From: Patiria miniata
Taxonomy: Eukaryota; Echinodermata; Asteroidea; Valvatida; Asterinidae
Length of the DNA: 64,000 nt
Assembly: GCF_015706575.1 (NCBI RefSeq)
Contig: NW_024037072.1
Span: forward strand, 4,035,001 to 4,099,000
Reading direction: 5' to 3'
Both the position numbers and the translations under genes were made by a program. The notes beneath the pieces are model-generated. The model was not told the DNA's origin. It worked only from the letters and a program-made list of their open reading frames with translations, and did not search any database. The stretch's first letter is position 1. The number at the start of each line of letters is the position of its first letter. Below, one piece after another: positions 1 through 12,700 of the stretch.

Positions 1-432
1 CGGCCTTTGTTTGCAGAGCGCTGACCTAGTTCCTTTGTTACAAGAAGCGCGCGCTCCAGAGAGGAGTTCTATAAATAGAATACTAAAAGGTTTGGCCACT
101 CCAGGGAGGGCTAAAGTTGCTACAATGTAATAAGTTTTGTCTAGCTGCGCTTCTCTATGCTGGTTGTTGCTCTGAATAGCGGTGCGGTGAGTTGACCTCA
201 GAGTTCTTTTTGCTGAATAAATTTGAGTTTCTTCTGGACTTCGAAATCACGTGTATGTGTCCCTTTTTTCTGCGTTCTGCTAGACTTGGAGTACAAGAGC
301 CCTACAATTCAGACTACATCAGTGATCAATGTTATGTCATGATCCTAAATAGTGATAAAATATTGCATAAATAATTAAAAAAAAATTCTAAAATGTATCC
401 AAAGTCCGTGGAACAGATGGTAAAACACTCAC
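1..432. other. intron after FN3-45 (partial)
   Basis: This is the start of the intron that follows the FN3-45 donor, continuing off the left edge. I see no FN3 exon or recognisable repeat in it. Confidence 0.6.
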
Positions 433-732
433 CAGTGGTGTATGTTTCTCTCTGCACGGTACTTCCCTCCTGCTCCTCAAAGTTCTGGGTGCTATCCGAC
501 AGCAGGACGGTACCGACCGCCACTGTGTAGGCAGTCTCTGGATCCAAACCGCTGAAGGCCAGCTGGGTAGGCTCAGAGGGGAACACAGGGTCGGCCTGGA
601 CCACGTTACCCGTGGGGTCCGTGATGGACACGCGGTAGAAGTCGAAGGAGTCGGCAAAGGCCGGCACCCAGGAGATGGTGAGAGAGGTCGGGGTCGACAC
701 GACGAGGCTGATAGCGCCGGGGGAACTTGGGT
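433..732 (-). CDS. FN3-45 exon (class A, slot 5)
   Basis: 100 residues, phase 1 at both ends, donor GTGAGTG. It opens DPSSPG and shows the strand-B Trp in LTISW, strand C FYRVSITDPTG, the turn LDPETAYTV, and a long acidic F-G loop ending YTTG. DP..P and DPTG mark slot 5, shared with FN3-37. It is the most C-terminal domain in view. Confidence 0.92.
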
Positions 733-3700
733 CTGGAAAGAAATGAAGGGAAAGATGATCAATAAATGTTGAACATGATTGAAGGGGCTTATGTCGACTT
801 TTTGATGACGAATTTGATGAAGTAAAATGGCATTCAGTTCACACACAAAAATGAAGGAACTCAATCACATTGTCAAAATGTTTAGATATGTTTAGCTCCT
901 TATCCTTCTTATTGAAGCTAATGCTTAGATTAAATGGGTGAAGTAAAAATTTAGTTGTGACCCTCCAGCACAATATCAGTCACAAATACAGCCTATAATA
1001 CAACCTATACAATAACCTATAATTCACAGAATATTGATGAAAATTGGGAACCGACAATACCTACGACTCCGCAACATTCTGTCCGACTCCCAAATTCTAT
1101 ACATCATTGGAAAGCTCACGAGTCCGAAAATCTCAGTTTTTAAAAATTCGTTTCAAGTGACTGGCTTTGTGCTAACGAGTCACATTTGTCTTCTTCTTGG
1201 GCTGCAGTTTCCTTCTTTTGGCATGGAGTGTCAAATTTCATGGGTCGATGCAGCTTAGCATAGAAATATGCCGAGTACAGATTTTTGTCTTTAGAAGCAA
1301 AACGAAGGTGACCAGCAGAAATATTGTGTGGATCTGCTTGTCACTGGTTCTGAGTTTATTTTGCTCAAGCATTTCATTTGCTCAGCAATATTCTCTGCCA
1401 AGAATCTCCATGTAATTGCGCTCTGGGGTTCTGGACAAATTGTTGTTAATTCTAAAAACAAAATCTAAAAATCTGACAGAAGACATTCATAAATTGAGAG
1501 ACGAAAGGCTAGATAGCTCAGTTAATAATGTTTTTTCCCATGTTTTAATCTATTCTTAATTCAAAATAAGAATAAACACTGCAGTGGAATGTGAACCTGG
1601 AACCACCAATTCATCATACCTCTCTTTGGCTTATATATGGATATCCCTTTAACCATTAGCATTTGTAATACATTGTATTACATTGTGTTTATTCACTGAA
1701 AAATCAATAAAGCCATAAAGCGCTAGGATGGTTTTGAGCGCTACAGGAACAAATAATATTTTAAGACCTATGACTGTACAGGACTACTAAGTAAAAGCTC
1801 CTTTTTTTTAATCTAAACAAATTCCAGGAACTACAAGCAATTTATTTTACGTACTTGTTCGAACGGTCGTTTCAAATTGTTGCCCTGCGATAAAGTTGAT
1901 GAGGGGCACGATGACGATGTTGTAGCGCGTGGCGGGTTGCAGTGGAGTGAATTCCTTTTCCAGTATGTTGTCATTGACGGTGGGGAACCCTGGGGCGTCG
2001 ATGGTGATTGTGTAGAGTTGGGCGCCGGAAATGGCGCCCCATATGACGACGACGGAGTACGCGGTGACGCTCTTGACAAAAATCTCCCTCTCCATCAGAG
2101 AATCTGGGAAGGATAAAAAAAGTGGTCAAAATTACACATGTTGGAGAACTTATACATGTATTCAGGCTTGTGTGTATACAGAAAATTTGAACAAAATATC
2201 ACTGTACAGTCATATTCACCATAGTAATAAAGGAAGCATTGTGATAGGAGCAGTAGATAAAATACCACCATGCCTCGGCCAATTATTGGGTCTATACAGG
2301 GTGAGTCAAAACAAACGAAACCCAAATGTCGGGACCATTGTTTTGGTGAAGTTCTGCATGTAGCACTTTCAAAATCTAGTATGTAAACACTCAAATCACA
2401 GGCTTTCTTTTAGTACAAGAATCGTTCAAATCACTCATGCACTTTTCAAGTCACGGAATTTTAAACACAACCACCGTTTTAAAGTTCTGTCCACAAATCA
2501 CAAAAAAAGTGCGTGTTCTATCAGCAAAACGAAAACAATTCACACACATCCTTATGTGATTTGTGGATAGAACATTAAAAAAGTGTTTGCGTTTAAAATT
2601 CAGTAACTTGGAAAGTACATAGTTGATTTGAATGATTCTTGCACTAAAAGAAAGCTTATGAATTGAGCTTTCATATCCTAAATTTTGAAAGTGCTACATA
2701 CAGAACTTCACTAAAACAATGGCCCCGACAGTTGTTTTTTTTTTTTTTACTCACCCTGTATTATAAATTCTTCTGGGCTTACACTCTGTCTTGCACTGAG
2801 AAGAAATGTACTCAACTGTAATGACTTGTCACTATAACTCACCGTTGAATACATTTTTTCAAACAACATGCTCTCAAGTTATGCAAGGATGTATCGGGTA
2901 ATGTTTCCTATTGAATTTCTAATAATGTATGAACGATCTGGAGGAAAAAAGCTTGTCTCTTCCATTTTTTAACGAAGTTCAGATGGCAAAACGCACCAAT
3001 GAATAACTACTTGTTGATTACTGACAAGAACATCTGTTATTTGGGTGGTTTGTTTGGGAAGTTGCTTGTTGAGTAAATGTGACATGAGAAGAAAAAATTC
3101 TTCTTAAGAATCACTGAAAAGTGGACGGTAATAGTTTGGTACCTGTAATCCCCGACACGGAAATCGGTGGACTCCTCTCGCCTCCTGCCACCACCACCAG
3201 TCTAAATGTGTAGTTTCGGCCCGAGTCCAGCCCAGTGATGGTGTGGGTCGTGGCACCGGAGGCCAGACTAATGGTAGGTAGATCGACTGGTGGTCCGGCG
3301 TCGAACGAGGTCACGGTGAGGTCATACGAGGTCAAGACACCACCGCCCGAGGCCCATCGGAGGGAGACAGACGCTGGCGATGTCATTGTTACAAACAGGT
3401 TGGTGGCTGGGAGTGGTACTGACATTGAACAGGGAAAATTATAAAATACAATTTATTCTCCATATTTACTAATAAATACGAATCTGAAAAAAGGGGGAAA
3501 AAAGCTTGAATTTGTTGAAATGCGGTTGACCGTCTGTTCCTGGTTTCCTGCCGGCCATTTTGACTCATATTGTTTTTATTCGTCAGCATGAGTACATTCA
3601 TTATCGTATTTAAAGTATAGAGAATATTTTTTAGCGAAGTTTTACATCAATTTTACAAGAAGTTTCTAATTGTTTATAATTTTATAAATTTGACTTGTAA

Positions 3701-6700
3701 TTACTTATATAAGATTTGATTTTGTAATTACTTATAGCGTTTTTTCATAGAGAGCTGTCCAACCATATGTAATTGCCATTTTAAGTATGAAGTATTTTGA
3801 ACTTAATTGAATTGAATTGTAACCAATGAAGCCATGAGTAAACTAGTTCCAAATCAGTTGTTTGTTTTTAAGGAAAAGAAGTCAGGAATTTCAGACGAAA
3901 TTGCTGGCCTGGATTTCCTAATGGAGGCTTTTGAAAATTATTACACAGTTGGAGAAGATTGGGGAAACGGGAAGGAAATTCGGCACGCGGTTCAAACAAC
4001 ATAAAACCGAAATAGAAAAGCTAACATCTGGAACCATGACGAGGGCTAGAAACACATCAACAGAAGGGAAAGAGACAAAAGCGGCCATAACAGAACACGC
4101 TAGAGACAACAATGATGTGATGAATTAGGCAGACAGTGAAATCTTGCACAGTGAGGGCGACAAATTTAGACGTTGGTTACGGGAAAGTCTATGGATAAGG
4201 AGACGACGATCAACTCTAAACAGAGATGAGGGAGGGTACGAACTGTCACACATATGGCACCCCCTCATACCCCAAGTACCACCCTGGGGAGGACACAAGC
4301 AGCCAGACCACCATCTAGTGGCCGCAACAGGCAACAGCGCCACCAGCCGACTGGTGGTGCTTCGTTCTGAGGACGACTAGTGAAACTAGTCGAAACGTAA
4401 ACGAAACTACGTAAGTAATTGGCTGTGTTTATAGACAATTTATTTATAAAGTTGAAATTTCACCAGCCTGATGAACTTCTTTCATAATAATATCTACCAT
4501 TCATTCACAGCCCTTTTGTAATAAATGTTTCACTTACTTGTTCTCTGTACGGCAGAGTTCATCTGATTCGTATCAGCAATCAACGTAACAGTGATGGTGT
4601 ACTCCTCTCCTGACGTCAGACCACCGTAGGAAGCCCTACGTCCGACCGTGTCAACGATGGGCTGGGTAGAAGGCACGGGTTGTATGTCCAGGGAGGTACT
4701 CCGATACCCTGGTAAGTGATCGCCGCCGCCCCACGTGATCTCAATGGAGGTGCGAGAATACGACAGGATGATGACTTCGGCCGGGTTGGCGATACCTGAA
4801 AACATTGCCATGGTAATTCGGAGGTTTTAAAGAGTGTCTCAAAAAGTTGACAGTGGTTGGCATCGATGGTGGTTGTCGGTGCTCAAAACATGCAAATCTG
4901 ATTTAAGCTTTCTGAGAAATCCCCTGAAGAATTCATGCGACACTTCTAATGTGGTATGCTCGGTGCTTCTGTGTAGGAACCTCCGGTTAGGCAGGTTCAT
5001 ACAAACTTGGAACAGTTAGTGTGGGGCATGCTGGATACACAACTAGATTTTCTCAGAAAAAACTGCTCACATTCGGCAATTGAAAAGAAAAAAGTTGAAA
5101 TTGCAATAAAACAGTCATTTTCTGACGATTTTCAACATTTGTCCAAACAAAACATGGCTTTGCTCAGTAAAATTGTGTACTGATGGTGCACTCTATGTTA
5201 CTGGAGGAATTTATCACTCTGAATGTGATAGCTCAAAATAGACGGTGTAAGCTCACTTTGTAAGAGCAGTTTTTGTGTCTTATTTCACACTCTGAGAAAG
5301 GAGCAGGACAGTTCGATCAAGGACCAATGGTTAACTAGTGGCTGGTTTGTGACATACCTAGCGCATGCGCGCTGAAGTTGAAGTGCGAATGACTCTAGTC
5401 AAACTACTGTCATCAGACCATGTGAGAATGGCGGTCGCACATTTGCTAAAGAATTTTTCAAGACTTGATGTTTCTGTTTATTTACACAAATAATACTGTT
5501 TGTGTAGTGTAGGCCACCTTACATAATCAACAATCGTAAAGTAGCACGGAAAACTATGCAATGAAAATTATATTTAGTACTCACACTTTCATTTATTTTT
5601 TCATCATTTTTGTTGACAGCTGGTCCCCTCTGCACTATGCTGGATTGCTGTGACAAATTGCTACTGAAAACCAGCAATAAATTGTGGCACATCCACCCGT
5701 GGTAGGCTAGTCCTTAACAGTTGGCAATCCTAGTCAAACCATCCTGGACCAGCGTGTGCTCGATCAGAGTTAGTCGAACTACGGTTAACTGTGGTCCTTG
5801 GTAGAACTTGCCTAATATTGTAAGTTGTATCTACTGTGAGCCTATGCAACTGATCAGAATGCCCCTCCGGCACAAAACCGGTCACTTGGACCAATTTCTG
5901 AAAACTGGGATTTGGGGCTCATTGGACAGGACATCGAATAAGCTTTCCAATGACGTAGGCCTATAGAATATGGGAAGTAGGACAGAATCTGACTTATAGG
6001 TATTTTCATTTACCAATTGCTTGGCCTCAGAAAGTTTACAACAAAAACAAGAAATCAATAAATTTGTCGTTAAAGTTTCCCAAATGAACTCCGTATATTT
6101 ACAAATTAACGTCACTAAAAGTGAAACATTTTCATTATTCTAGCATCCAATGCCTAAATCTGAATATCGATAATTTTCGCCTGTACAACATATTGTAGGC
6201 TGTATTTCAAAATACGGCCGTGTGACTTTCAACCGGTTTTGTGCTGAAGGGTCACATTTTATGTAGGACAAAAGAGACTAATGAGAGAAAACCTTGATGA
6301 CCATCAAGTCTTTTTATCAAAATATCAATCTGAAGCATGATCAATTCTAACGCTAATGACAAACAGGGATATTTGTCCATGTTTTATTTTGAAGAATCTT
6401 GTCGTAACTAACAAAGTGGACCGAGTTTAATGAAAAACAAGTTTTCTTCTCACCAGTTGAGGCCATAGTCTCGGTGAAATCACTCGTCTCCTCGCAGCCG
6501 TCACCCGCAGACACAGTCTCAACAGAGATCCGATACGTGGTGTTGGGGAAGAGTCCCTCGATCGTGGCACTGCTTGCTAATAAACCGATCTCCGTGGCTA
6601 GGATTCTGGGACCATCGTCGAGACTGTACCAGATCCTGAAGCCGGAAAACTCGGGCGCGCCGCTAGGTTCGCCGACGTTGACAGTGATGCTGGTGGCTGT

Positions 6701-9700
6701 GTCGCCGATTTTGGAGACGAAGCTGGGTTTGAGAGGCTCTGTACAATTTTGGAGAAAACTACCAAACCTCAACAATTGTTTCCTTGATATAACACACGTT
6801 ACTGGTATGAAATGTAGTATTTGTTTTGATTTGATGTGATTTTGATATGATCTATTTCCAAATATAACAATCTTAATTTACAACGACGATTTTAGTGGAA
6901 TATAAAAAAATCCAGTGATAAACGGTGAGGGTGTCCGCAAGCTGAAACTTGGTATGAACACGTACATTTTGTCAACTTCTCAAGTTCCTTTAAGGTTGGC
7001 ACAAAGGCTTCTCAAGAGCAGAAAAAAATGTGGTAACTTTCAGCATATTTCTCAGCCTAAAGATCCGGTACATACTTGGTGCGAAAGAGAACGTGAACGC
7101 AAAGACATCGTAAGAAGTACGCAACAGACACATTTCAACTTGGATGAATTTTGGGCAAATTTCGCCTTGAATGTTTCATGGCGTCCTGTTCACTATATCT
7201 TTGCATTCTCATCCATGTAAATGATGAGCCGGTTTTAACTCATTAAACACTTGTACTACATTTTAGAACACTGTATTTATTTGCTGATGAATCCATAAAA
7301 TCATTTAGCGGTTTGGGGCGGTACAGAGAGTAACAGGCAGAGCAGGTTTGGGGGCAGTACAGAGAACAACGGGTCAAGCTAAAGCCCGGTTCATACTTCA
7401 GGCGAATGCGAATGCGAATGCGAATGCGAATCGAATTTGACATCATAAAACATTCGCCTGCAAACTTCACCCAAATCAAAATATGTTCAACTTTTACGAA
7501 TTCACAGCGCAAATACTTGCCATGACGTCACAAGTTCACGTTCTCTTTCGCTGTCGCGCCAAGTATGAACCGGGCTGTATGAATGCTTGCACCTGTGCGG
7601 AGATTTTCTCCCCTGCAGCGCTAGTTTAAACAAATTTGTATGTCTAATTAATATTCATTGCAATGGTTACTACCTACAGTCACCATGACACAAACAGTGG
7701 TTGTGCTGTGACTTCATTCTAGCCCTAATCAAGAATCTTACTTGTTCTGAGTGACGTCGTTCCCATCAATCCAGCCACCGAGACGGACACGGTGTACTTC
7801 CGTCCAGGGAAGAGATTGCTGAAGTCCTGCAGTCTGGGCTGATCCTGTGGCACGGACCGAGAAATCGGGGAACCAGTACTCGGGGTCAGGACTACGATGT
7901 AAGGGTCAGTGGTACCGCCCACCTCACCCCAGGTGACCTGGAGACTCGTGGTTGTCACGCTTCTAACGATGACCTCGGCTGGTACAGCAGGTACTGCAAA
8001 GTTTCCACACATAAAAAAGAGTCATAAATGTTTATTTATCTATCATCCATTCCACCGGGAAATGATGGATAATAGTCGTACATGCACTTTGTACACTGAT
8101 ACATCAGGTCGTGGCGCGGCAACTTTACAAGATTTGTGACTCAGTGGAGCAACCGAGGATAGGTACAACCTTCCTTCGACTTGACCTAAGTGAACCGAAA
8201 GTGACTTCGTCTGACACAGTGAGTCTGAGCCCCCACATACAATTTCAAGTTAGGCCAAAAAAAAAAAATATTCGGTCTCTGGTCAGACCAAAGTTCCGGA
8301 ATAGACGCGGCCACACAGCTTCTTTTTTTTTTTTTTTTTCAAGCTTGGATTGTACAGACAAGGTGGGGTACTATTTTGCTTTTTTGGTGTCCTCATGTAC
8401 ATTGGTGTCCTCCATAATTTGCCATGGTGCTTTCCATCATTTGCCTTGGTGCAATTTCCCATTCCTTGGTGCTCTTTGGTAAAAAAAAATTGAGGAGGTG
8501 CGGAAATAGAGGGCGCTGTTGGAGCTACCGCGGAACATTTTGGAAAAAAAAAAGATCGACGCGCATGGTTAAAATCAACGCGCGCGCTGACCAGAGACCG
8601 ACTTATTTTTTTTTTTGGCCTTAAAGACCCATGATAAAACTACTTTTACAAAGCAATGAAATTGGAATTTTTTTCCCTTATTGTTGATCTACATATCATT
8701 TCGATTCTCAGGCTGTAAGCAGAACAACACATCAAAATGTAGTTTTATTCTATTTTCCATCTCATTCAGACTAAAAACAAATTTCCTTAACTCTTATTCA
8801 GTTACTTATGTGTCACTTTACTTAAAAAAGAAAAAGAGTAGATTAGGCCAAAAAAAAAAAGTCTCCGGTTTCTGGTATGCGCGCGCGTCGCCGTAGCCAT
8901 GCGCGTCGGCAAAATGAAAAAGTTTTTTTCAATGAAAGATGATGTCTCAAAACCGCCAAACTCACTGGTTTGACCGGAATCCTGCTGCTGCACAATTTTA
9001 ACGTGTTTTTAGATTGGGTTATGGTCGAGAATAAGCTTTATGTGGCCTCTCTGGACTCCCATATATTTGCACTAAGTTTAGTCGGGCACCATTTGCAGTC
9101 ATCAGCCGACATCTGAAGCAAAAATATCAGGTAAAAAAAAAAAAAAAGCCGCGTCGCCGCACCACTTTTTGGGCGAGCTCCATACCAGACACCGGAGACT
9201 TTTTTTTTTTGGCCTTATGGCTATGCCCGAATCTCTCATCCAGAGCTATTGTCCAGTTCTCCAACAATTATGCACCTATCAATTGTTTCCAATGCCCATC
9301 CCAATCGTCCAAAATTAACAACGGTTTATGAAAATGATGCAGATCGTAAAGTTGCAAATTTAAAGATTACAAGAAGAGAAATTGCCAAGAACAAACACAC
9401 ATGCCAATAATTGGCCCCTATCAACTACACAGTGCCCTAACAAATTAAAGTGAGGGTAATTCAATTTCGCGTGCTCCAATGCAAACAAGAACTGTGCGAT
9501 CGATATTTCCTGCCATTCATTTCAGGCAGTGTAACATTGTCACGCAGCAATTTCCATTTGTGTACTCTTTAAATTTGCAACTTTTCAAATTACATCATAT
9601 TTAATAAACCGTTGTCAATGTTGGACGATTTACAGTCTTTGGTAGCAAATGGGGTATCAAAATGTAGCCAACAACATTCCCCTAAGGTCTATAAAACATG

Positions 9701-12700
9701 ACGTTACAATAAGACAATCAGATTCAAAATAATGACCCCTCCAATGAGTGTGGACTTTCTTTTTTGGGGGGGGTGTTTAGATAAATGTCACTTACTGGTG
9801 GTGAATATCGCCCTCTCTCTGGTGCTCTCTGTCCTGAGCGGTGTATCGGTTACGCTGACCACCCTGAAGGCATAGGCCGTCTCAGGAAGCAGGTTGGAGA
9901 TGGTGACGTCACGCGCATCCAGCCGACCGCTTGAGAACGGGGAGGCGGGCGTGCCGTCGTCAGGAAGGTAGAAGATTTCGTAGTGGGTGAAATCACCGCC
10001 GGTGGGCTCGGCCCAGGTCAGGCGCAGAGTTGTGGACGTGGGGGACGACAACAGGGCTAGGCTGCTTGGCGGTAGTGGATCTATGGTCATATTGGATACC
10101 AGAAATTTGTTAAGTCCCTGTTGTGTGTAAGAAAAATGAACTGTATCTCTCAAGACAAATTAGCTTGGAATGTTCCTGAATCTGTCAAAATCTTTCACTC
10201 TGTAGGATTCCAATGACATAATTCTATCCTTAAACTGTAAAGAGCATTTTGCTCATAACTTTCTGAATCTTCCCATCATACACCGATGCACAGACACCCC
10301 GTCAAGCCCAGTGTGTAAAATAATAACTGCGGTTGCCCGTACCATAGGTATCCCTTCAAGATCCCAAAAAACATCCAGATGGATTTTGAAAGATCCGGCA
10401 TGGTTTGGGTCAAAATTCAGAAATCGGTATAAAATTTGGTTGCTCTTTTAGATTTGATTATGTGATATTGAAAAACAGTGAAAAAGAAAAGAAAACTTCA
10501 ACACGTATCAAATATTGGCAAAGGTCCGGTATAAATGTTTCATTTTAATCGCAAGTAATTCTACTGACGCATCAGAGATTTCCTAAGCACTCCGACTCAC
10601 TTGTTCGCTGTTGCTTGCTGAGGTATTCCGTTCCGTAGCCGACATCGACGGTGTACAGCCGGCCCGGTTCCAGATTTGGGAACGTGAAGAAGAACAGATC
10701 GTCGCGTGTTTTGCTAGCCACGGGTACGATTTGAGTCGCAGTGGAGGGTCTGGCTTCGCCATCCAGGTAGACGTAGAGAAGGTAGAAGTTGTTTCCAGTA
10801 ATGTGCTTCCAGACAATCGCAATGGAGTCCGTCGTGTAATCTTGAATGATGACTTCGTTGTCTGGCACTGGAGCTGTTGCAGAAACATATTGCAATCATA
10901 TTTATAGTCGATGAGGAGGGTCATCGTGAGATGTGGTGAGACAAACTGTGCTAGTAAGAGAGTAGTTTGGGTGTCCAAATGCATTCTTGAGCCAAAACTA
11001 GCATCGTTAACGTCAAAACTATCACCTAAGAGAGTGTCTACATTTCTCCATGCACCTATTAAAATCAGCCAGACATACTGTACAAGAATGCTCTTAAGAA
11101 TGCTCTTGAAGGCTTCTGAAGCAAGTTTTGAACCTTTTAGTGCCAAATGGTCTTGAGAAATTTCAGCAAAATTTGGTTGGTTACCAATCACGGGCTGGAT
11201 CGGGTGTTTTGCCAATACTTGGTGTTTTCCACAGCTTACCAAAAACCCAACTAAACAAAGTTGTTGTTTCCACTGAGCCAAATAGGGCTCGCTCAATGAC
11301 GGCCATCTCTGTAGGAGAACTGCAACGGCGTATTTTACGCAATCAAGCACACATTGTGGAGTGTTGAAAATGCTCCAAACACGCACGCTTGTTGCTCGAA
11401 ATACGATGCAGCCGATGCGCGTTATGCAAGTTGACGCTCAAAATGACAATGCACGTGAATGATCTGTAGGAAATGACCAAATGAGACCAAATGACTCAAA
11501 TCGCTCAAATGACGTCATTTCTTACTGACCAGCCACATGCATCGGCAATTTGAGCGTCAACTTGCGTAACGTGCATCGGCTGTGTCGTATTTCGAACACA
11601 TTTCGAGCAACAAGCCCGCATGTTTGGAACATTTTCAACGCTGCGCAATGCAGTAAAATCTTTGAGAGAAACCTGTATAATCTCCTACACCTTTCTTACT
11701 TGTTTGGGTGGTTTGTATGCATGGGTTGTCGCTAGCACAGAACCCATCTCCTGCAAGGTTGTGGGCCAGGGCTTGTATACTGACAACGTAACAAGTGTCA
11801 GGCGTAAGGCCATCGATAGTGAACCTGTGGTCAGATTGAAACGAGAATTACTGGTTGTAATCAGGGAGGCTGTTTAAAGTCACGGTTACATACGTAATGC
11901 TCCACCTTCAGTCCCCAGAACTAATTTTGACGCCCGTTTACAGTTCTAAAACCAAATGCAAAAACTGACTGTGATGGAGTCAGGGCCCGAATTTCATGAA
12001 AAAAAGCACTAGACAGCAGGTCTAGTAACTGAAGAATCTTACTGGACCTGAACTATTTTGACAAGAACTAGTTTACAACATTTTGCACTATGTGACAGGA
12101 ATACAACAAAATGCTATTTACGAGTCACCCATTGTGTGTGTGCACTTGGCTAGTTCCCCCAGAAAATTTGTCTAATTCTCAATTAGCAAACACTGTCTTT
12201 TGCTTCGTAAAAGTCTGGGAACTAGACCGTACTAATTCCCATGCAGTACAGGGATTCTGCTTATCTGCCCGCAGTGAGCCTGGATGTTTAATAGGGAGAA
12301 ACAGCAGTAATATAAATACAACGTATTGCTGCCAATCTAAGTTGTGGTGGCGCGACACCGCGACATCGTACCAACGGAGCATCAACGTACATGTACTGTA
12401 TGCACGTATGTATGTCTGCAACTGGCATGACTGGCACGTTGGCCAGGCAGCTTCCTTTTGTTTCGGCGCGGCACAGGAAGTTTTGGGGTCGGTAATTTTA
12501 ATCAATCAAGTAATGAACTCAAAGCACGCTATTAATCAGACCTCAACCTCAACTGCTAGTATAAATGGGTGTCATTTTGTTTATATAGTGCAAGAAAAAA
12601 AACACTAGACAGCCGGACTAGTGCAGTCACACACAGCACTAGACCGATGCTGAAATCACTAGACACGGTCCACGGTCCAGTGGATATTTCGAGCTCTGTG

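Noticed and set aside
388-864. Alternative-frame minus-strand peptide over the FN3-45 exon
   Set aside because: Pro/Ser/Arg-rich shadow of the real FN3 frame. Similar shadows over other GC-rich exons were also dropped.
10583-11386. 267-codon minus-strand reading frame
   Set aside because: It uses another frame of the FN3-38 exon and then crosses a palindromic MITE. It has no domain-like pattern and ignores the splice sites.
12111-12608. 165-codon plus-strand reading frame
   Set aside because: No recognisable motif. It lies within an intron of the FN3 gene and overlaps an opposing frame of similar length, as expected by chance.
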